A stretch of 60,100 bases of DNA from Segatella paludivivens DSM 17968 = JCM 13650. Its GTDB lineage: Bacteria > Bacteroidota > Bacteroidia > Bacteroidales > Bacteroidaceae. The notes under the pieces are model-generated. The model saw only the letters and a list, made by a program, of their open reading frames with translations. It was not told the origin of the DNA and did not search any database. This document shows, piece after piece, positions 35,324 through 44,606 of the stretch. Where the stretch lies: contig NZ_KB890643.1 in NCBI RefSeq assembly GCF_000373185.1, positions 1 to 60,100 on the forward strand, read 5' to 3'. The position numbers and the translations under genes were made by a program. Within the stretch, counting starts at the first letter, position 1, and each line of letters begins with the position of its first letter.

Positions 35324-37198
35324 ATGAAATATATAAATAAATCTATCATAATTGCTGCGATGGGTGTTGCTACGATGGCACTAAATACGTCGTGTAACAA
35401 TGATGATTTCTTATCAGTAGATCATTATGATATTCTCCCCGCAGATCAGATGTTCAAAACTGAAAAAGATGCTGCAAGTGGACTTAATGGTATTTATGAC
35501 TGTTTGTTTGCAGATAGTAAATATGCTGATGCTTGGAACTATAAACCGCAGTTGTTCTTTGGTTGTCACCCAACTTTGGATACACAGGCTACTGGTTATG
35601 ATGTTAACTGGTGTAAGCAGGGCTGGACAGCTGATGATGCGGATCTTGGAAAGAGTTTTAATTATTCTTATCGTGCTATTGGTCGTGCAAACAATTTCCT
35701 AAGCGGACTTGAGAGTTCAGATAGTACAAAGAGTTTTAAATCCTATAAATATCTTGATGGTGAAGCTCATGCACTTCGTGCATATTTCTATATGTTCCTT
35801 GCAGAAAACTGGGGGCGCGTTCCTATGCTTGCCAGTGGAGAAACCTTCATTAATACACCAGATAAGGCTTCTGCCGAAACTGATGATGAGATGTGGGACT
35901 TTATCATAGCCGACCTTAAGCAAGCTGCAGACGAGCTTGATTGGATACCTTATAACAAAGAGTATGGACGTTGCACAAAAGGTATGGCTTTATCTTATCT
36001 AGGTGATGCTTATATGTGGAAAGCATATAAGGCTCGTTTTAATGGTAAGGCTGACGAAAGTAAGCCAAATTTGGAACTTGCTAAAGCAGCTCTGTCTCAG
36101 GTCGTACATAGTGGCACATACGACTTGGCTCCTTCTTATTCTACTCTTTGGGATGTAGATGAAGCCTGGCCAAAGGAATGTGTATGGCAGGTTGTAAATG
36201 ATATGGGTGTCGGCAATTATGGTAAATATGATTCTGATGCGCACATCTTTAACAACTTCTTTGCAGCTTCTACCAATGGTGGTGGGGGTTGGGGATCAGA
36301 GTACCTTTCTTGGGAACTCTACTTCTCTTATGAGTTAGGTGACAAGCGTCGTGATGCTTCAATGTGTACAAGCCCTGTTGCTGAACTTCCTATACAATAT
36401 CGTTCTGCTACTTCTTATGGTCAAAATCCATTCATGCAGCAGACACTTGGCTCAAAGGATAATAATGGTTACATGTTTGCAAATGGTGGTGAGTATGCTC
36501 CTGCAATTTGGACGATGAAATTATGGAGATGTCAGCGTGCTCAGTGGTCAAATCCTCATTCTCCATGTCACTTCTACTACAAACGTTATTCTGGAGTTCT
36601 ATTTGACTATGCAGAGTGCTTATTCCGTTTGAATGGTGGTGACGATGCTGAAGCTTGGGGTATTATAGATCAGATTCGTCAGCGTGCATTTGGTAATACT
36701 GAAGTTGGTCAAGGTGCTGTACTAAATAGCAAGTTTAATAAATATTACAAGAGTCTTGCTGGTCTAGGTGGATATTCTGATTATGTAGCAAAAGACAATT
36801 ATCCAATCCCTTTCAATTCAGCAACGGTTCCTGTTGAATCAGCTAAGGATTACTATACAAAGATTAAGAATGAGGGACTTACTATTGATGGTGTTGGCGT
36901 TGTAAGTAAACCATTCGCAGACTGTGAACCATGGGAAGTTGCTCTTGGCCAGGAACGCCGTAAAGAATTTAGTTCTGAATGGAATCTTAAGGCAGATCTT
37001 CAGCGTAGTGATTTCTTAGAGAAGTCTATAGAATATAACTATCCTAAGGGGGTTGGCGTACCAAATACAGACCAAGGAAAGAAGAACAATTGGCATTATT
37101 ATCGTAATTGGGACTTTGACAAGCAGCGTCTTGTAATGCCAATCCCACAAAACGAAATATTGAGAAATAAATTGATTAAGCAAAATCCTGGTTACTAA
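35324..37198 (+). CDS. SusD/RagB-family surface lipoprotein
   Basis: A 624-residue ligand-binding lipoprotein that caps the SusC receptor. The lipoprotein signal ends at Cys24 (TMALNTSC), followed by an Asn-Asp-Asp stretch suited to surface export. The alpha-helical TPR-like scaffold is recognisable from ALRAYFYMFLAENWGRVPM and KGMALSYLGDAYMWKA, and the C-terminal EVALGQERRKEFSSEWNLKA matches the usual ERRKEF signature of the family. It is co-transcribed with susC and ends before a strong terminator. At 624 residues it is at the larger end for SusD proteins. Confidence 0.95.
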   Translation: MKYINKSIIIAAMGVATMALNTSCNNDDFLSVDHYDILPADQMFKTEKDAASGLNGIYDCLFADSKYADAWNYKPQLFFGCHPTLDTQATGYDVNWCKQGWTADDADLGKSFNYSYRAIGRANNFLSGLESSDSTKSFKSYKYLDGEAHALRAYFYMFLAENWGRVPMLASGETFINTPDKASAETDDEMWDFIIADLKQAADELDWIPYNKEYGRCTKGMALSYLGDAYMWKAYKARFNGKADESKPNLELAKAALSQVVHSGTYDLAPSYSTLWDVDEAWPKECVWQVVNDMGVGNYGKYDSDAHIFNNFFAASTNGGGGWGSEYLSWELYFSYELGDKRRDASMCTSPVAELPIQYRSATSYGQNPFMQQTLGSKDNNGYMFANGGEYAPAIWTMKLWRCQRAQWSNPHSPCHFYYKRYSGVLFDYAECLFRLNGGDDAEAWGIIDQIRQRAFGNTEVGQGAVLNSKFNKYYKSLAGLGGYSDYVAKDNYPIPFNSATVPVESAKDYYTKIKNEGLTIDGVGVVSKPFADCEPWEVALGQERRKEFSSEWNLKADLQRSDFLEKSIEYNYPKGVGVPNTDQGKKNNWHYYRNWDFDKQRLVMPIPQNEILRNKLIKQNPGY

Positions 37199-37245
37199 TG
37201 TTTTTACACTTAGTTGTTTGGTAATTAAGTTAAGTTTTATAGGAA

Positions 37246-37278
37246 GAGGGCATGTTGTTATGACATGCCCTCCTTTTT
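37246..37278 (+). terminator. Rho-independent terminator of the SusCD operon
   Basis: Ten-base perfect stem GAGGGCATGT/ACATGCCCTC with a 7-base loop, followed by CTTTTTAT. Confidence 0.9.
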
Positions 37279-37492
37279 ATTTATAGCCGAAGCGCATCGA
37301 AAATAAATAGTCTTTTTCAATGCTTAATAAATTGTATGTACAACGAACATACATTGCTGCAAAGATTATGATATTAAGCAATCATACTATGATTTGTATG
37401 AAATAATGTATATAAAACAAGGACAGTGTATAAGCTGTATTAACATATATTATTCAATGTGTAGTTTTGTGTAATATTTGTCTGATTATTAT

Positions 37493-37523
37493 TTTGATTT
37501 ATATTCTATAAATAGTAATTTTG
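37493..37523 (+). promoter_or_regulatory. Promoter of the TPR protein gene
   Basis: TTTG at 37493-37496 and TAATTTTG at 37516-37523, 19 bases apart. The predicted start near 37529 leaves a leader of about 75 bases. Confidence 0.6.
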
Positions 37524-37605
37524 TCATGCTGAAAGAATAAAAGTAATGGGAACAAAGCAAGAAATATTTCTTGCTAATTGTAGTAAATAATTTCAGAATA
37601 TAATT

Positions 37606-38553
37606 ATGATTAGAAAAACATTAATTACAATTGCGATGCTTTTGGTTAGCAACCTAGGATTTGCGTCGAACAATAATCGCAACGGACTGGTTGGCAAAGG
37701 AGATAGTTGCGTTACCGAGAATGACTATTTTCATGCTTTAGACTATTTCCAAAAAGCACAGAAAATACGTGATACAAAAGACCTTCAGATGAAGATCGCA
37801 GACTGCTACTATTGTAGATACCAACTAAAGGAATGTACAAAGATACTTGAGAATATAAGCGAGGATAGTTTGAGTCATGATGCTTTTAAAGAATTGTATT
37901 ATGCCTATGGTGCAATGGAAAAACCTTCTACTCAGGAAATTTATGGTTATGCTCTTATTAGGCGTTTTCCTATGGATAGTAGAATCTTAGCTAGCCTTAT
38001 GCATCTGATAATTGATAATGATAAATATGGTACCCGCCAGTTTCTTGCCGTAGAATTTGGTGAGAAATATTATAAAAAGGACTCGGATAACGTGGAGGTT
38101 AATCGTGCACTTGCTCAGGCATATTTCTTTTCTCAGAAATATGATAAATCACTTAATATGTACCAAAGGCTATTGCAGGAAAAGGATACCACATTTTCTG
38201 GGTTATATTATACAGGTTTATGTTATGAGTATCTTCATAACCTCGATTCTGCCAAGGTGTATCTCCAGAAAGCTGTGAACTTGTCTCCAAAAAACCCAGT
38301 AGGAATGTATCGCCTAGGTATGGTTGAGAGTCAACTCCATCTGAACTTAGAAGCAATATCTCATTTAGAAACAGCAGCTCAACTCTATCAGCCCAGTCCA
38401 ACATTGATGAGACTGATCTATAAAAATTTGGGTCAGTCGGAAGCTGAATCCGGAAATAAAGCAAAAGCACTTGAAGCATGGAAGAAAGCCCTCGCTTATG
38501 AACCTGATGATGACATTACCTCTAAAATTAAACAGATAAGCGCCAGTAAATAA
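37606..38553 (+). CDS. Secreted tetratricopeptide-repeat protein
   Basis: A 315-residue protein with signal peptide MIRKTLITIAMLLVSNLGFAS followed by TPR-type helices. Clear units are ENDYFHALDYFQKAQKI, ALAQAYFFSQKYDKSLNMYQR, YTGLCYEYLHNLDSAKVYLQ, GMYRLGMVESQLHLNLEAI and NLGQSEAESGNKAKALEAWK. It is likely a periplasmic protein-protein scaffold. It has its own promoter after the SusCD terminator, so co-regulation with SusCD is not indicated. It converges with the M16 peptidase gene with 43 bases between. Partner unknown. Confidence 0.85.
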   Translation: MIRKTLITIAMLLVSNLGFASNNNRNGLVGKGDSCVTENDYFHALDYFQKAQKIRDTKDLQMKIADCYYCRYQLKECTKILENISEDSLSHDAFKELYYAYGAMEKPSTQEIYGYALIRRFPMDSRILASLMHLIIDNDKYGTRQFLAVEFGEKYYKKDSDNVEVNRALAQAYFFSQKYDKSLNMYQRLLQEKDTTFSGLYYTGLCYEYLHNLDSAKVYLQKAVNLSPKNPVGMYRLGMVESQLHLNLEAISHLETAAQLYQPSPTLMRLIYKNLGQSEAESGNKAKALEAWKKALAYEPDDDITSKIKQISASK

Positions 38554-38596
38554 ACTTTAGAATATATCATGTAATAAATGTAGAAAAATATCTGAA

Positions 38597-39826
38597 TTAC
38601 TTGAATATAAGCATTGTCAGTTTATCTTCGCTCATAATATCTGCAGCAACATTCTGAATACTTTCTGATGTAATAGCGTCTATGTTAGCATATAATGAAG
38701 TAATGTCTTTTTCCCAACCATAGTGCAAATAACTCTTGCCAAAATCAAGGGCAAAGTTTTCCTTATTGTCACATGACACTCCTATCTGACCTTTTATTTG
38801 TTTCTTTGCGGCTTTCAACTGAGTTTCTGATAAAGGCTTGTCAATAACTTTGTGCAATTCTTTCTTCACAAGTTTTATACATTTGTTTACGTCGTGCGGA
38901 TCGCATCCGAAGTAAATGTCCCATATTCCAGTGTCACCATAGCTTACTATACTGCTTTCAACGGTATATACCAACCCTTGATGTTCGCGAAGACTCATGT
39001 TAAGTCTGGCACTCATTCCTGGTCCGCCAAGAATATTGTTAAGCAGGTAAAGACTCATTCTTCTGTCATCATGGATATTATAACTGCGGTTTCCTATCAT
39101 CACATGGGCTTGGTGAGTACCTTTGTCAATTTCAATAATCTGACTCTTGTATTCTGGTAAAGCTTTACTTATGTCTGGATTAATCAACGGCTTGCAAGGT
39201 GCGAAGTCGGCAGTTGCCTTTGCAAGTTGTTTAACAATACGTTTGAAGTCTACATCTCCATAAATGAAGAATATGCTATTTTCAGGACGATAGTATTTGT
39301 CTGTGAATCTTTTAGCATCTGCTGTTTTGAAACCTCTTACGAGTTCTGATGTACCCAATATGTTGTGTCCAAGTGGATGCCCTTTGAAGAGTACATTTTC
39401 AAACTCGTCATATATAAGGTCTCCAGGTGAGTCCTTATAACTGTCTATCTCGTCGCAGATTACTTCAACTTCTTTATCTATTTCCTGTTGTGGATAAGTG
39501 CTGTGGAATACTATGTCTGTAAGAATATCAATAGCTTTTGCCGTATGCTTTTTCAGTATAGCTGAATAGTACACGGTATCTTCTTTATTTGTGAATGCGT
39601 TAAGGTCACCTCCAACACTTTCTAAATAGTTTATGATTTGCCAAGGGCGTCTGCGTTCTGTTCCTTTGAATGAAACATGTTCGCAGAAATGGGCTATTCC
39701 ATCTTCTGTTGGTAGTTCGTTTCGTGTCCCTGCATTTATTTCATATCCGCAATATACCACATCAGATGTTGATGGTTTGTGAATAATGCGTAACCCGTTA
39801 TCAAGAGTAAAAGTATTGTATGTCAT
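38597..39826 (-). CDS. M16-family zinc peptidase
   Basis: A 409-residue processing-peptidase-like protein starting MTYNTFTLDNGLRIIHKPS. The inverted zinc motif HFCEH (H-x-x-E-H) lies in GIAHFCEHVSFKGTERR, and the distal zinc-binding Glu is in the ICDEIDSYKDSPGDLIYDE stretch. The second, non-catalytic half follows, ending EDKLTMLIFK. The frame can be extended 21 codons to 39889, but a minus-strand -7 box TAACTTTG at 39842-39835 lies inside that extension, so the ATG at 39826 is preferred and gives an almost leaderless message. No signal peptide is present, which suggests the cytosol. Substrate unknown. Confidence 0.9.
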   Translation of the reverse strand: MTYNTFTLDNGLRIIHKPSTSDVVYCGYEINAGTRNELPTEDGIAHFCEHVSFKGTERRRPWQIINYLESVGGDLNAFTNKEDTVYYSAILKKHTAKAIDILTDIVFHSTYPQQEIDKEVEVICDEIDSYKDSPGDLIYDEFENVLFKGHPLGHNILGTSELVRGFKTADAKRFTDKYYRPENSIFFIYGDVDFKRIVKQLAKATADFAPCKPLINPDISKALPEYKSQIIEIDKGTHQAHVMIGNRSYNIHDDRRMSLYLLNNILGGPGMSARLNMSLREHQGLVYTVESSIVSYGDTGIWDIYFGCDPHDVNKCIKLVKKELHKVIDKPLSETQLKAAKKQIKGQIGVSCDNKENFALDFGKSYLHYGWEKDITSLYANIDAITSESIQNVAADIMSEDKLTMLIFK

Positions 39827-39850
39827 ATTGTGTGCAAAGTTACTTAAAAA

Positions 39851-39882
39851 TTTGCAGATGCCGCTGATTTCGATTATATTTG
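39851..39882 (+). promoter_or_regulatory. Promoter of the PfkB kinase gene
   Basis: TTTG at 39851-39854 and TATATTTG at 39875-39882, 20 bases apart. It lies back to back with the -7 box of the divergent M16 gene at 39842-39835. Confidence 0.65.
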
Positions 39883-39916
39883 CATCCAAAATCTAAAATA
39901 TACAATATAAATATAA

Positions 39917-40852
39917 ATGCGTAAGGTAATAGGAATTGGCGAGACAGTACTCGACATTATTTTTAAGGAAGGTCAACCAGTGAGTGCTGTTCCTGGTGGT
40001 TCTGCTTTTAACGCCATAATTTCTCTTGGTCGTTGCGGAGTAAATTCAACTTTTATTAGTGAGGCTGGTAATGACCGTATTGGTGATTGTGTAATCAATT
40101 TTTTAAAGGATAATGGTGTTAATGCCGATAATGTGAATATCTTTCCCGACAGCAAGTCTCCAATCTCTCTCGCTTTCCTTGATGAGAATAATAATGCCGA
40201 TTATATATTTTATAAGGATCATCCTCATGACCAATTGGAGTTTGTCTATCCGGAAGTAAATCCTGATGACATAGTTATCTTTGGTTCGTTTTTCGCCATT
40301 AATCCTGTTGTTCGTCCACAAGTTGCTGGCTTTTTGGAATATGCCCATAACCATGGTGCCATATTATATTATGATGTTAATTTCCGTTCTCAACATAAGG
40401 ACGAAATAATGAAGATTACTCCAAATCTCATTGAGAATCTTGAGTTTGCTGATATAGTACGTGGTAGTCATGAAGATTTCGAAATACTATATAAGCAGCC
40501 AGATGCAGACAAAGTTTATAACTCTGAGATAAGTTTCTATTGCAAAAAGTTTATCTGCACTCGTGGTAGTGAACCTGTTGCTATACGTGCTGAAAATAAT
40601 TTCGCTAAAGAGTATGATGTGTTGAAGACCGATGCCGTAAGTACTATTGGCGCAGGAGATAATTTCAATGCTGGCTTTATTTTTGGTATGCTTAAATCTA
40701 ATATCACTCACTATGATATTGAGAACGGACTTACTGAGAAGCAGTGGGATTGTCTTATATTGTCTGGTTTGTCTTTCTCAGCAGAATGTTGCAAGGATAT
40801 ATATAATTATGTAAGTCCTGAGTTTGGTGAAAAAATGAAACTTAAGAAATAA
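39917..40852 (+). CDS. PfkB-family carbohydrate kinase (fructokinase-like)
   Basis: A 311-residue ribokinase-fold sugar kinase. It has the N-terminal substrate loop VPGGSAFNAIISLGRCGV and FISEAGNDRIGD, and the C-terminal signature STIGAGDNFNAGFIFGM, which holds the anion hole and the catalytic aspartate. The layout fits fructokinases and related hexose kinases of Bacteroidota. It is cytosolic, transcribed alone from its own promoter and divergent from the M16 peptidase gene. No transporter or glycosidase is adjacent, so the exact sugar is not certain. Confidence 0.88.
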   Translation: MRKVIGIGETVLDIIFKEGQPVSAVPGGSAFNAIISLGRCGVNSTFISEAGNDRIGDCVINFLKDNGVNADNVNIFPDSKSPISLAFLDENNNADYIFYKDHPHDQLEFVYPEVNPDDIVIFGSFFAINPVVRPQVAGFLEYAHNHGAILYYDVNFRSQHKDEIMKITPNLIENLEFADIVRGSHEDFEILYKQPDADKVYNSEISFYCKKFICTRGSEPVAIRAENNFAKEYDVLKTDAVSTIGAGDNFNAGFIFGMLKSNITHYDIENGLTEKQWDCLILSGLSFSAECCKDIYNYVSPEFGEKMKLKK

Positions 40853-41039
40853 TCATATAAACTTTTGATTCTTTAGTAACTAGTTATAGGCGTATATATG
40901 CTTTATGCGCAATTACTGTGGGGATTCCATTGTATAAGATATTTTGGATATGAAGTTGTAATATTCAAGTTTATGACAATGAAATATATTTTTGCATCTT
41001 TTTGTTCAATGAAAACATCATAGTCATGTCTTTATAAAA

Positions 41040-41071
41040 CCTTAAAGATGAAATCAAATTCATCTTTAAGG
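41040..41071 (-). terminator. Terminator of the AraC regulator gene
   Basis: Perfect 13-base stem (arms 41040-41052 and 41059-41071, 6-base loop). On the minus strand the stem is followed by TTTTATAAAG, suiting the araC-type gene that ends at 41124. Confidence 0.75.
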
Positions 41072-41123
41072 CAAAAATATAAGAAATGCGTTATCCCATG
41101 CAATTAATGCTGTTGTAAATAAT

Positions 41124-41939
41124 CTAAACTTTATGCAATCTGCGGAATTCTGCAGGAGTTGAACCTGTGGCATGACGAAAGTAGCGTATGAAGAATGAGG
41201 CGTCAGAGAAATTGTATTCGGCAGCTATCTGTTTGATAGAAGAATGCGATGTGCGTAAGTTCAGTTTTAACTGCATTATCACATATTCATCAATAACATG
41301 TTTTGCCGTGATACCTGTTTTACGAGATATTATTATTCCGAGATATTTGCGTGTTATGCATAGTTTTGATGCATAATAATTTACGTCTCTAGAATGTTTG
41401 TAGTCTTTTTCAAGTATAGCCATGAATGCATTAAAAAGTTCGTTTGTGCGCTGGCTACCAATTTCCTCTATCTGCTCTTGTGGATTGTTGCGTATATGTT
41501 CATAGATTCCTAGAAAAAACGATTTCAACATCAATAATACTATATGGTCGGTCTCTTCATAAACAGGATTTGATAGATAAAACGAAATATATGTAAACAT
41601 TGATTCAACAACATTCTTTACAACTTCAGGGTCGCTACACTTACGGTCGGTGCGTAAAAATGAATAAACGGCATGTTCTAATTGCAAACTAGCCTCACGT
41701 AACATCGAATTACTATATTCCAATACGTCAACACAAAAATCAGATGTTGGATTATGAAGCTGTACGCCCTCACCTGGAAATATAGTCATAACTTCGCCTT
41801 TTGATAAATCCCAGTGATTAAAATTCACTTGTATGCGTGCATATCCATAACGACAAAGAATGATAGCTCCTCCGCTTGTTATTGTTGGGGAATCGATGTA
41901 TTCTTTCAATGAAGTACTGTATATTTTTGCTTGATTCAT
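41124..41939 (-). CDS. AraC-family transcriptional regulator
   Basis: A 271-residue regulator. The N-terminal part (to about 150) is a cupin-like sensing domain (SPTITSGGAIILCRYGYARI, EGVQLHNPTSDFC). The C-terminal two helix-turn-helix units include YYASKLCITRKYLGIIISRKT and IKQIAAEYNFSDASFFIRYF, followed by GSTPAEFRRLH. It is divergent from the tolC-hlyD-MFS operon with a 228-base shared upstream region, so it most likely controls that operon and perhaps itself. The ligand is unknown. It has its own terminator downstream. Confidence 0.92.
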   Translation of the reverse strand: MNQAKIYSTSLKEYIDSPTITSGGAIILCRYGYARIQVNFNHWDLSKGEVMTIFPGEGVQLHNPTSDFCVDVLEYSNSMLREASLQLEHAVYSFLRTDRKCSDPEVVKNVVESMFTYISFYLSNPVYEETDHIVLLMLKSFFLGIYEHIRNNPQEQIEEIGSQRTNELFNAFMAILEKDYKHSRDVNYYASKLCITRKYLGIIISRKTGITAKHVIDEYVIMQLKLNLRTSHSSIKQIAAEYNFSDASFFIRYFRHATGSTPAEFRRLHKV

Positions 41940-42012
41940 TTTATTTTTATTCTCGTTTAGGCTGCAAATATAGCCTATTTTTCTTTAAAAAGGATAATAT
42001 ATGTCCCAAAAC

Positions 42013-42068
42013 GTCCATAGACGTGGACTTTAAGTTTATTAACATTTGTCTAAATAGCAGTAACTTTG
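42013..42068 (+). promoter_or_regulatory. Possible operator and -7 box of the efflux operon
   Basis: GTCCA at 42013-42017 and TGGAC at 42024-42028 form an inverted repeat, with an overlapping CGTC/GACG dyad, about 35 bases upstream of a -7 box TAACTTTG at 42061-42068. No well-spaced -33 box is seen, as expected for an activator-dependent promoter. Confidence 0.4.
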
Positions 42069-42167
42069 CACCTGAATTATAAATGTTCTCATTAATATAT
42101 ATAGTAGAGACAGGGTCGTAATCCCACAATTAACGATAGGGTAAAAAGATTTATTTGAAATATAGAT

Positions 42168-43478
42168 ATGACTAAAAGATTTATTTTGACAATCACATTG
42201 GTTGTGATTCTTTCTGTTAATGCCAATTCGCAAATAGTGAGAAAGATGAGCATCAGTGATATGTTTCAGTTGGCGGAAAGCAATAGCCGTGAACTAAATT
42301 CACAGAGGACAGGACTTGAAGTAGCTAAAGAAGGTGTAAAAGTAGCAAAAAGTGAACGCTTGCCAGACATCAATGTAAAACTAAATGCCAACTATATGGG
42401 TAACATTCTGCTTACTGACCGTGACTTCACAAATGTTCATGGTTATAGTGCGTTTCATTTCGGAAATGAGTTTGCTGTTGATGCACAACAGGTGGTTTAT
42501 GCCGGTGGAGCAATAAATGCAAACATAAAATTGGCACAACTTGGTAAAGAACAAGCTGGATTAGGTCTGGACATGAGTCGCGAGAATATCCGTTTTATCG
42601 TATTAGGTGAATATTTGGATTTGCAGAAACTGCAAAATCGTGAAAAAGTAATGGAAGATAATATAGAACTAACAGCTAAACTTATAGCTAATATTGAGGA
42701 AAAACATAACCAGGGTGTTGCATTGAAAAATGATATAACACGATATGAACTGCAAATGCAGACATTGCGTCTCACACTCACAAAGATACGCAATCAGCGT
42801 AGCATAATAAATCATCAACTATGTAATACTTTAGGACTCACAAATTCTGATATTATTCAGCCAACAGATGATACTGCTTCTGCCATATTCAGCAAAGATG
42901 GTGAAACTAAATGGCAGACCGAGACAGTTGATCAGTCACAGCAAATTAAAATTTCCAGAGTGAATGAGCGTATAGCTGAACAGCAAATAAAAATAGCAAA
43001 AAGTGACTTTATGCCAAAGGTATCTCTTGTGGCATGCAATGATTTAAACGGACCTATAACATTTGAAATTCCGTCTATAAACAAGAATCTTAACGCTTGG
43101 TATGTCGGAGTTGGAATAAAATACAGCCTGTCGTCTATTTTCAAAAGCAATAAAAAGCTTTCTAAAGCTAAACTAGCATTCAAGAATGCAAAAGAACAGA
43201 CGGATGTTGTGGGCGAACAGCTGAACAATCAGGTGCAAGCTGCCTATACACAGTATTTGGAAAGCTACACCGAATTAGAAACACAAGAAAAAAACGTTGA
43301 ATTGGCGCAGCAGAACTATAAAGTGATAAACGAAAGATATATAAATCAACTTGTTTTGATCACCGACATGCTTGATGCCTGCAATATGAAACTGGACGCC
43401 GAACTTAGCGAGGTAGATGCACGCATTAATATTGCTTATGCATACTATAAAATGAAATATATAGCAGGACAACTTTAA
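42168..43478 (+). CDS. TolC-family outer-membrane efflux protein
   Basis: A 436-residue protein with signal peptide (RFILTITLVVILSVNANSQ) and the long alpha-helical repeats of outer-membrane export channels. Examples are SISDMFQLAESNSRELNSQR, NREKVMEDNIELTAKLIANI and QVQAAYTQYLESYTELETQE. It forms the outer-membrane duct of a tripartite pump. The next two genes encode the matching periplasmic adaptor (26 bases downstream) and inner-membrane transporter, so all three components are in one operon. The AraC-family regulator is divergent. Confidence 0.92.
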   Translation: MTKRFILTITLVVILSVNANSQIVRKMSISDMFQLAESNSRELNSQRTGLEVAKEGVKVAKSERLPDINVKLNANYMGNILLTDRDFTNVHGYSAFHFGNEFAVDAQQVVYAGGAINANIKLAQLGKEQAGLGLDMSRENIRFIVLGEYLDLQKLQNREKVMEDNIELTAKLIANIEEKHNQGVALKNDITRYELQMQTLRLTLTKIRNQRSIINHQLCNTLGLTNSDIIQPTDDTASAIFSKDGETKWQTETVDQSQQIKISRVNERIAEQQIKIAKSDFMPKVSLVACNDLNGPITFEIPSINKNLNAWYVGVGIKYSLSSIFKSNKKLSKAKLAFKNAKEQTDVVGEQLNNQVQAAYTQYLESYTELETQEKNVELAQQNYKVINERYINQLVLITDMLDACNMKLDAELSEVDARINIAYAYYKMKYIAGQL

Positions 43479-43504
43479 TATAAAAAGAAAATATAATAAT
43501 AAAA

Positions 43505-44584
43505 ATGAACAAGAGGAAACAAGTATTAAGAGCTTATAATATCATAGTGATAGCGTTGTTGGGCATAGGAGTAATATATGTTTGTAGCAGGTTTGTGCAT
43601 CTTGGCACAGTTGAATATACCGACAATGCAATGGTTAATAGAAATATTACTCCTATAAACACACGTGTACAAGGATTTATAAAGGAAATAAGATTCAAGG
43701 AGTTTCAACATGTACACAAGGGAGATACTCTTGTAATAATAGAAGATGCAGAATACAGACTTGCACTAGCCCAGGCTGAGGCAGGAGTGAAGGGAAGCAA
43801 GAGTGGTAGCAATGCAGTGAGCGCAACCATCAACACGGTGGAAAGTAATATTCATGTAGCCAGTGCTGGTATTAACGTTGCTGGAGCAGGTGTTGCAGAA
43901 GCACGTGTGGGAATGCAGAACGCAAAGAGAGACTATGACCGTTACACAATGCTTTTAAAGAAAGATGCTGTAACGCAACAGCAGTTTGACAATATAAAGA
44001 CACAATACGAAGAGGCTCTCAGTCGCTATCAAGGTGCTGTGGCAAAAATGAATCAGGCGAGTGCAAACAAAAACGCGACTGCTGTAGTGAAACATGAACA
44101 GGCTCAACGACTTGGACAGTCTAATGCTGGAGTGAGCGTAGCACAGGCAACCCTGAATTTGGCACGACTAAATTTATCATATACTGTGATAACGGCACCC
44201 TGTGATGGATATGTGGGTAGAAAAAATATTCATGAAGGGCAGCTAGTACAACCTGGACAGTTGCTGGTTGACATGGTAGACCAAGACGAGATATGGGTTA
44301 TTGCCAACTATCGTGAGACTCAGATGGAAAATGTTAAAGTTGGAATGCCTGTTGAGTTTAAGGCAGATGCTATTAGCGGTGTTACTTTCAAAGGTCGCGT
44401 GCAGAGCATTAGTTCGGCTACAGGAAGTGTATACAGTAATATTCCTATTGATAATGCAACAGGAAACTTTGTAAAAGTAGAACAGAGAGTTCCTGTTCGT
44501 ATAGAACTCACACGAGATAATAATATAGCAGATGTAAAACGTCTTCTTTCTGGTTTGAATGTAGAGTGTGAGGTAGACTATTAA
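43505..44584 (+). CDS. HlyD/EmrA-family membrane-fusion adaptor
   Basis: A 359-residue periplasmic adaptor with one N-terminal membrane span (YNIIVIALLGIGVIYVCS). It has a biotinyl-lipoyl-like half motif (NTRVQGFIKEIRFKEFQHVH), a helical hairpin (about residues 90-215) and the second lipoyl half with APCDGYVGRKNIHEGQLV. The C-terminal beta-barrel includes WVIANYRETQMENVKVGM. It bridges the TolC-like channel and the MFS protein. The layout is that of EmrA-type adaptors that work with MFS transporters rather than RND pumps. Confidence 0.92.
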   Translation: MNKRKQVLRAYNIIVIALLGIGVIYVCSRFVHLGTVEYTDNAMVNRNITPINTRVQGFIKEIRFKEFQHVHKGDTLVIIEDAEYRLALAQAEAGVKGSKSGSNAVSATINTVESNIHVASAGINVAGAGVAEARVGMQNAKRDYDRYTMLLKKDAVTQQQFDNIKTQYEEALSRYQGAVAKMNQASANKNATAVVKHEQAQRLGQSNAGVSVAQATLNLARLNLSYTVITAPCDGYVGRKNIHEGQLVQPGQLLVDMVDQDEIWVIANYRETQMENVKVGMPVEFKADAISGVTFKGRVQSISSATGSVYSNIPIDNATGNFVKVEQRVPVRIELTRDNNIADVKRLLSGLNVECEVDY

Positions 44585-44606
44585 TGATAAAAATAAAGGA
44601 TAATAT

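Larger units (their letters stand above)
37199..37605. other. 407-base gap after the SusCD operon
   Basis: Holds the SusCD terminator near its start and the promoter of the TPR gene near 37500. Between about 37280 and 37490 I see only AT-rich sequence with no coding frame or clear repeat. Confidence 0.7.

Noticed and set aside
40987..41071. Small RNA gene on the plus strand (-7-like TATTTTTG at 40987, hairpin at 41040-41071)
   Set aside because: No -33 box at the right distance and no U-run after the stem on the plus strand. The hairpin fits better as the terminator of the AraC gene.
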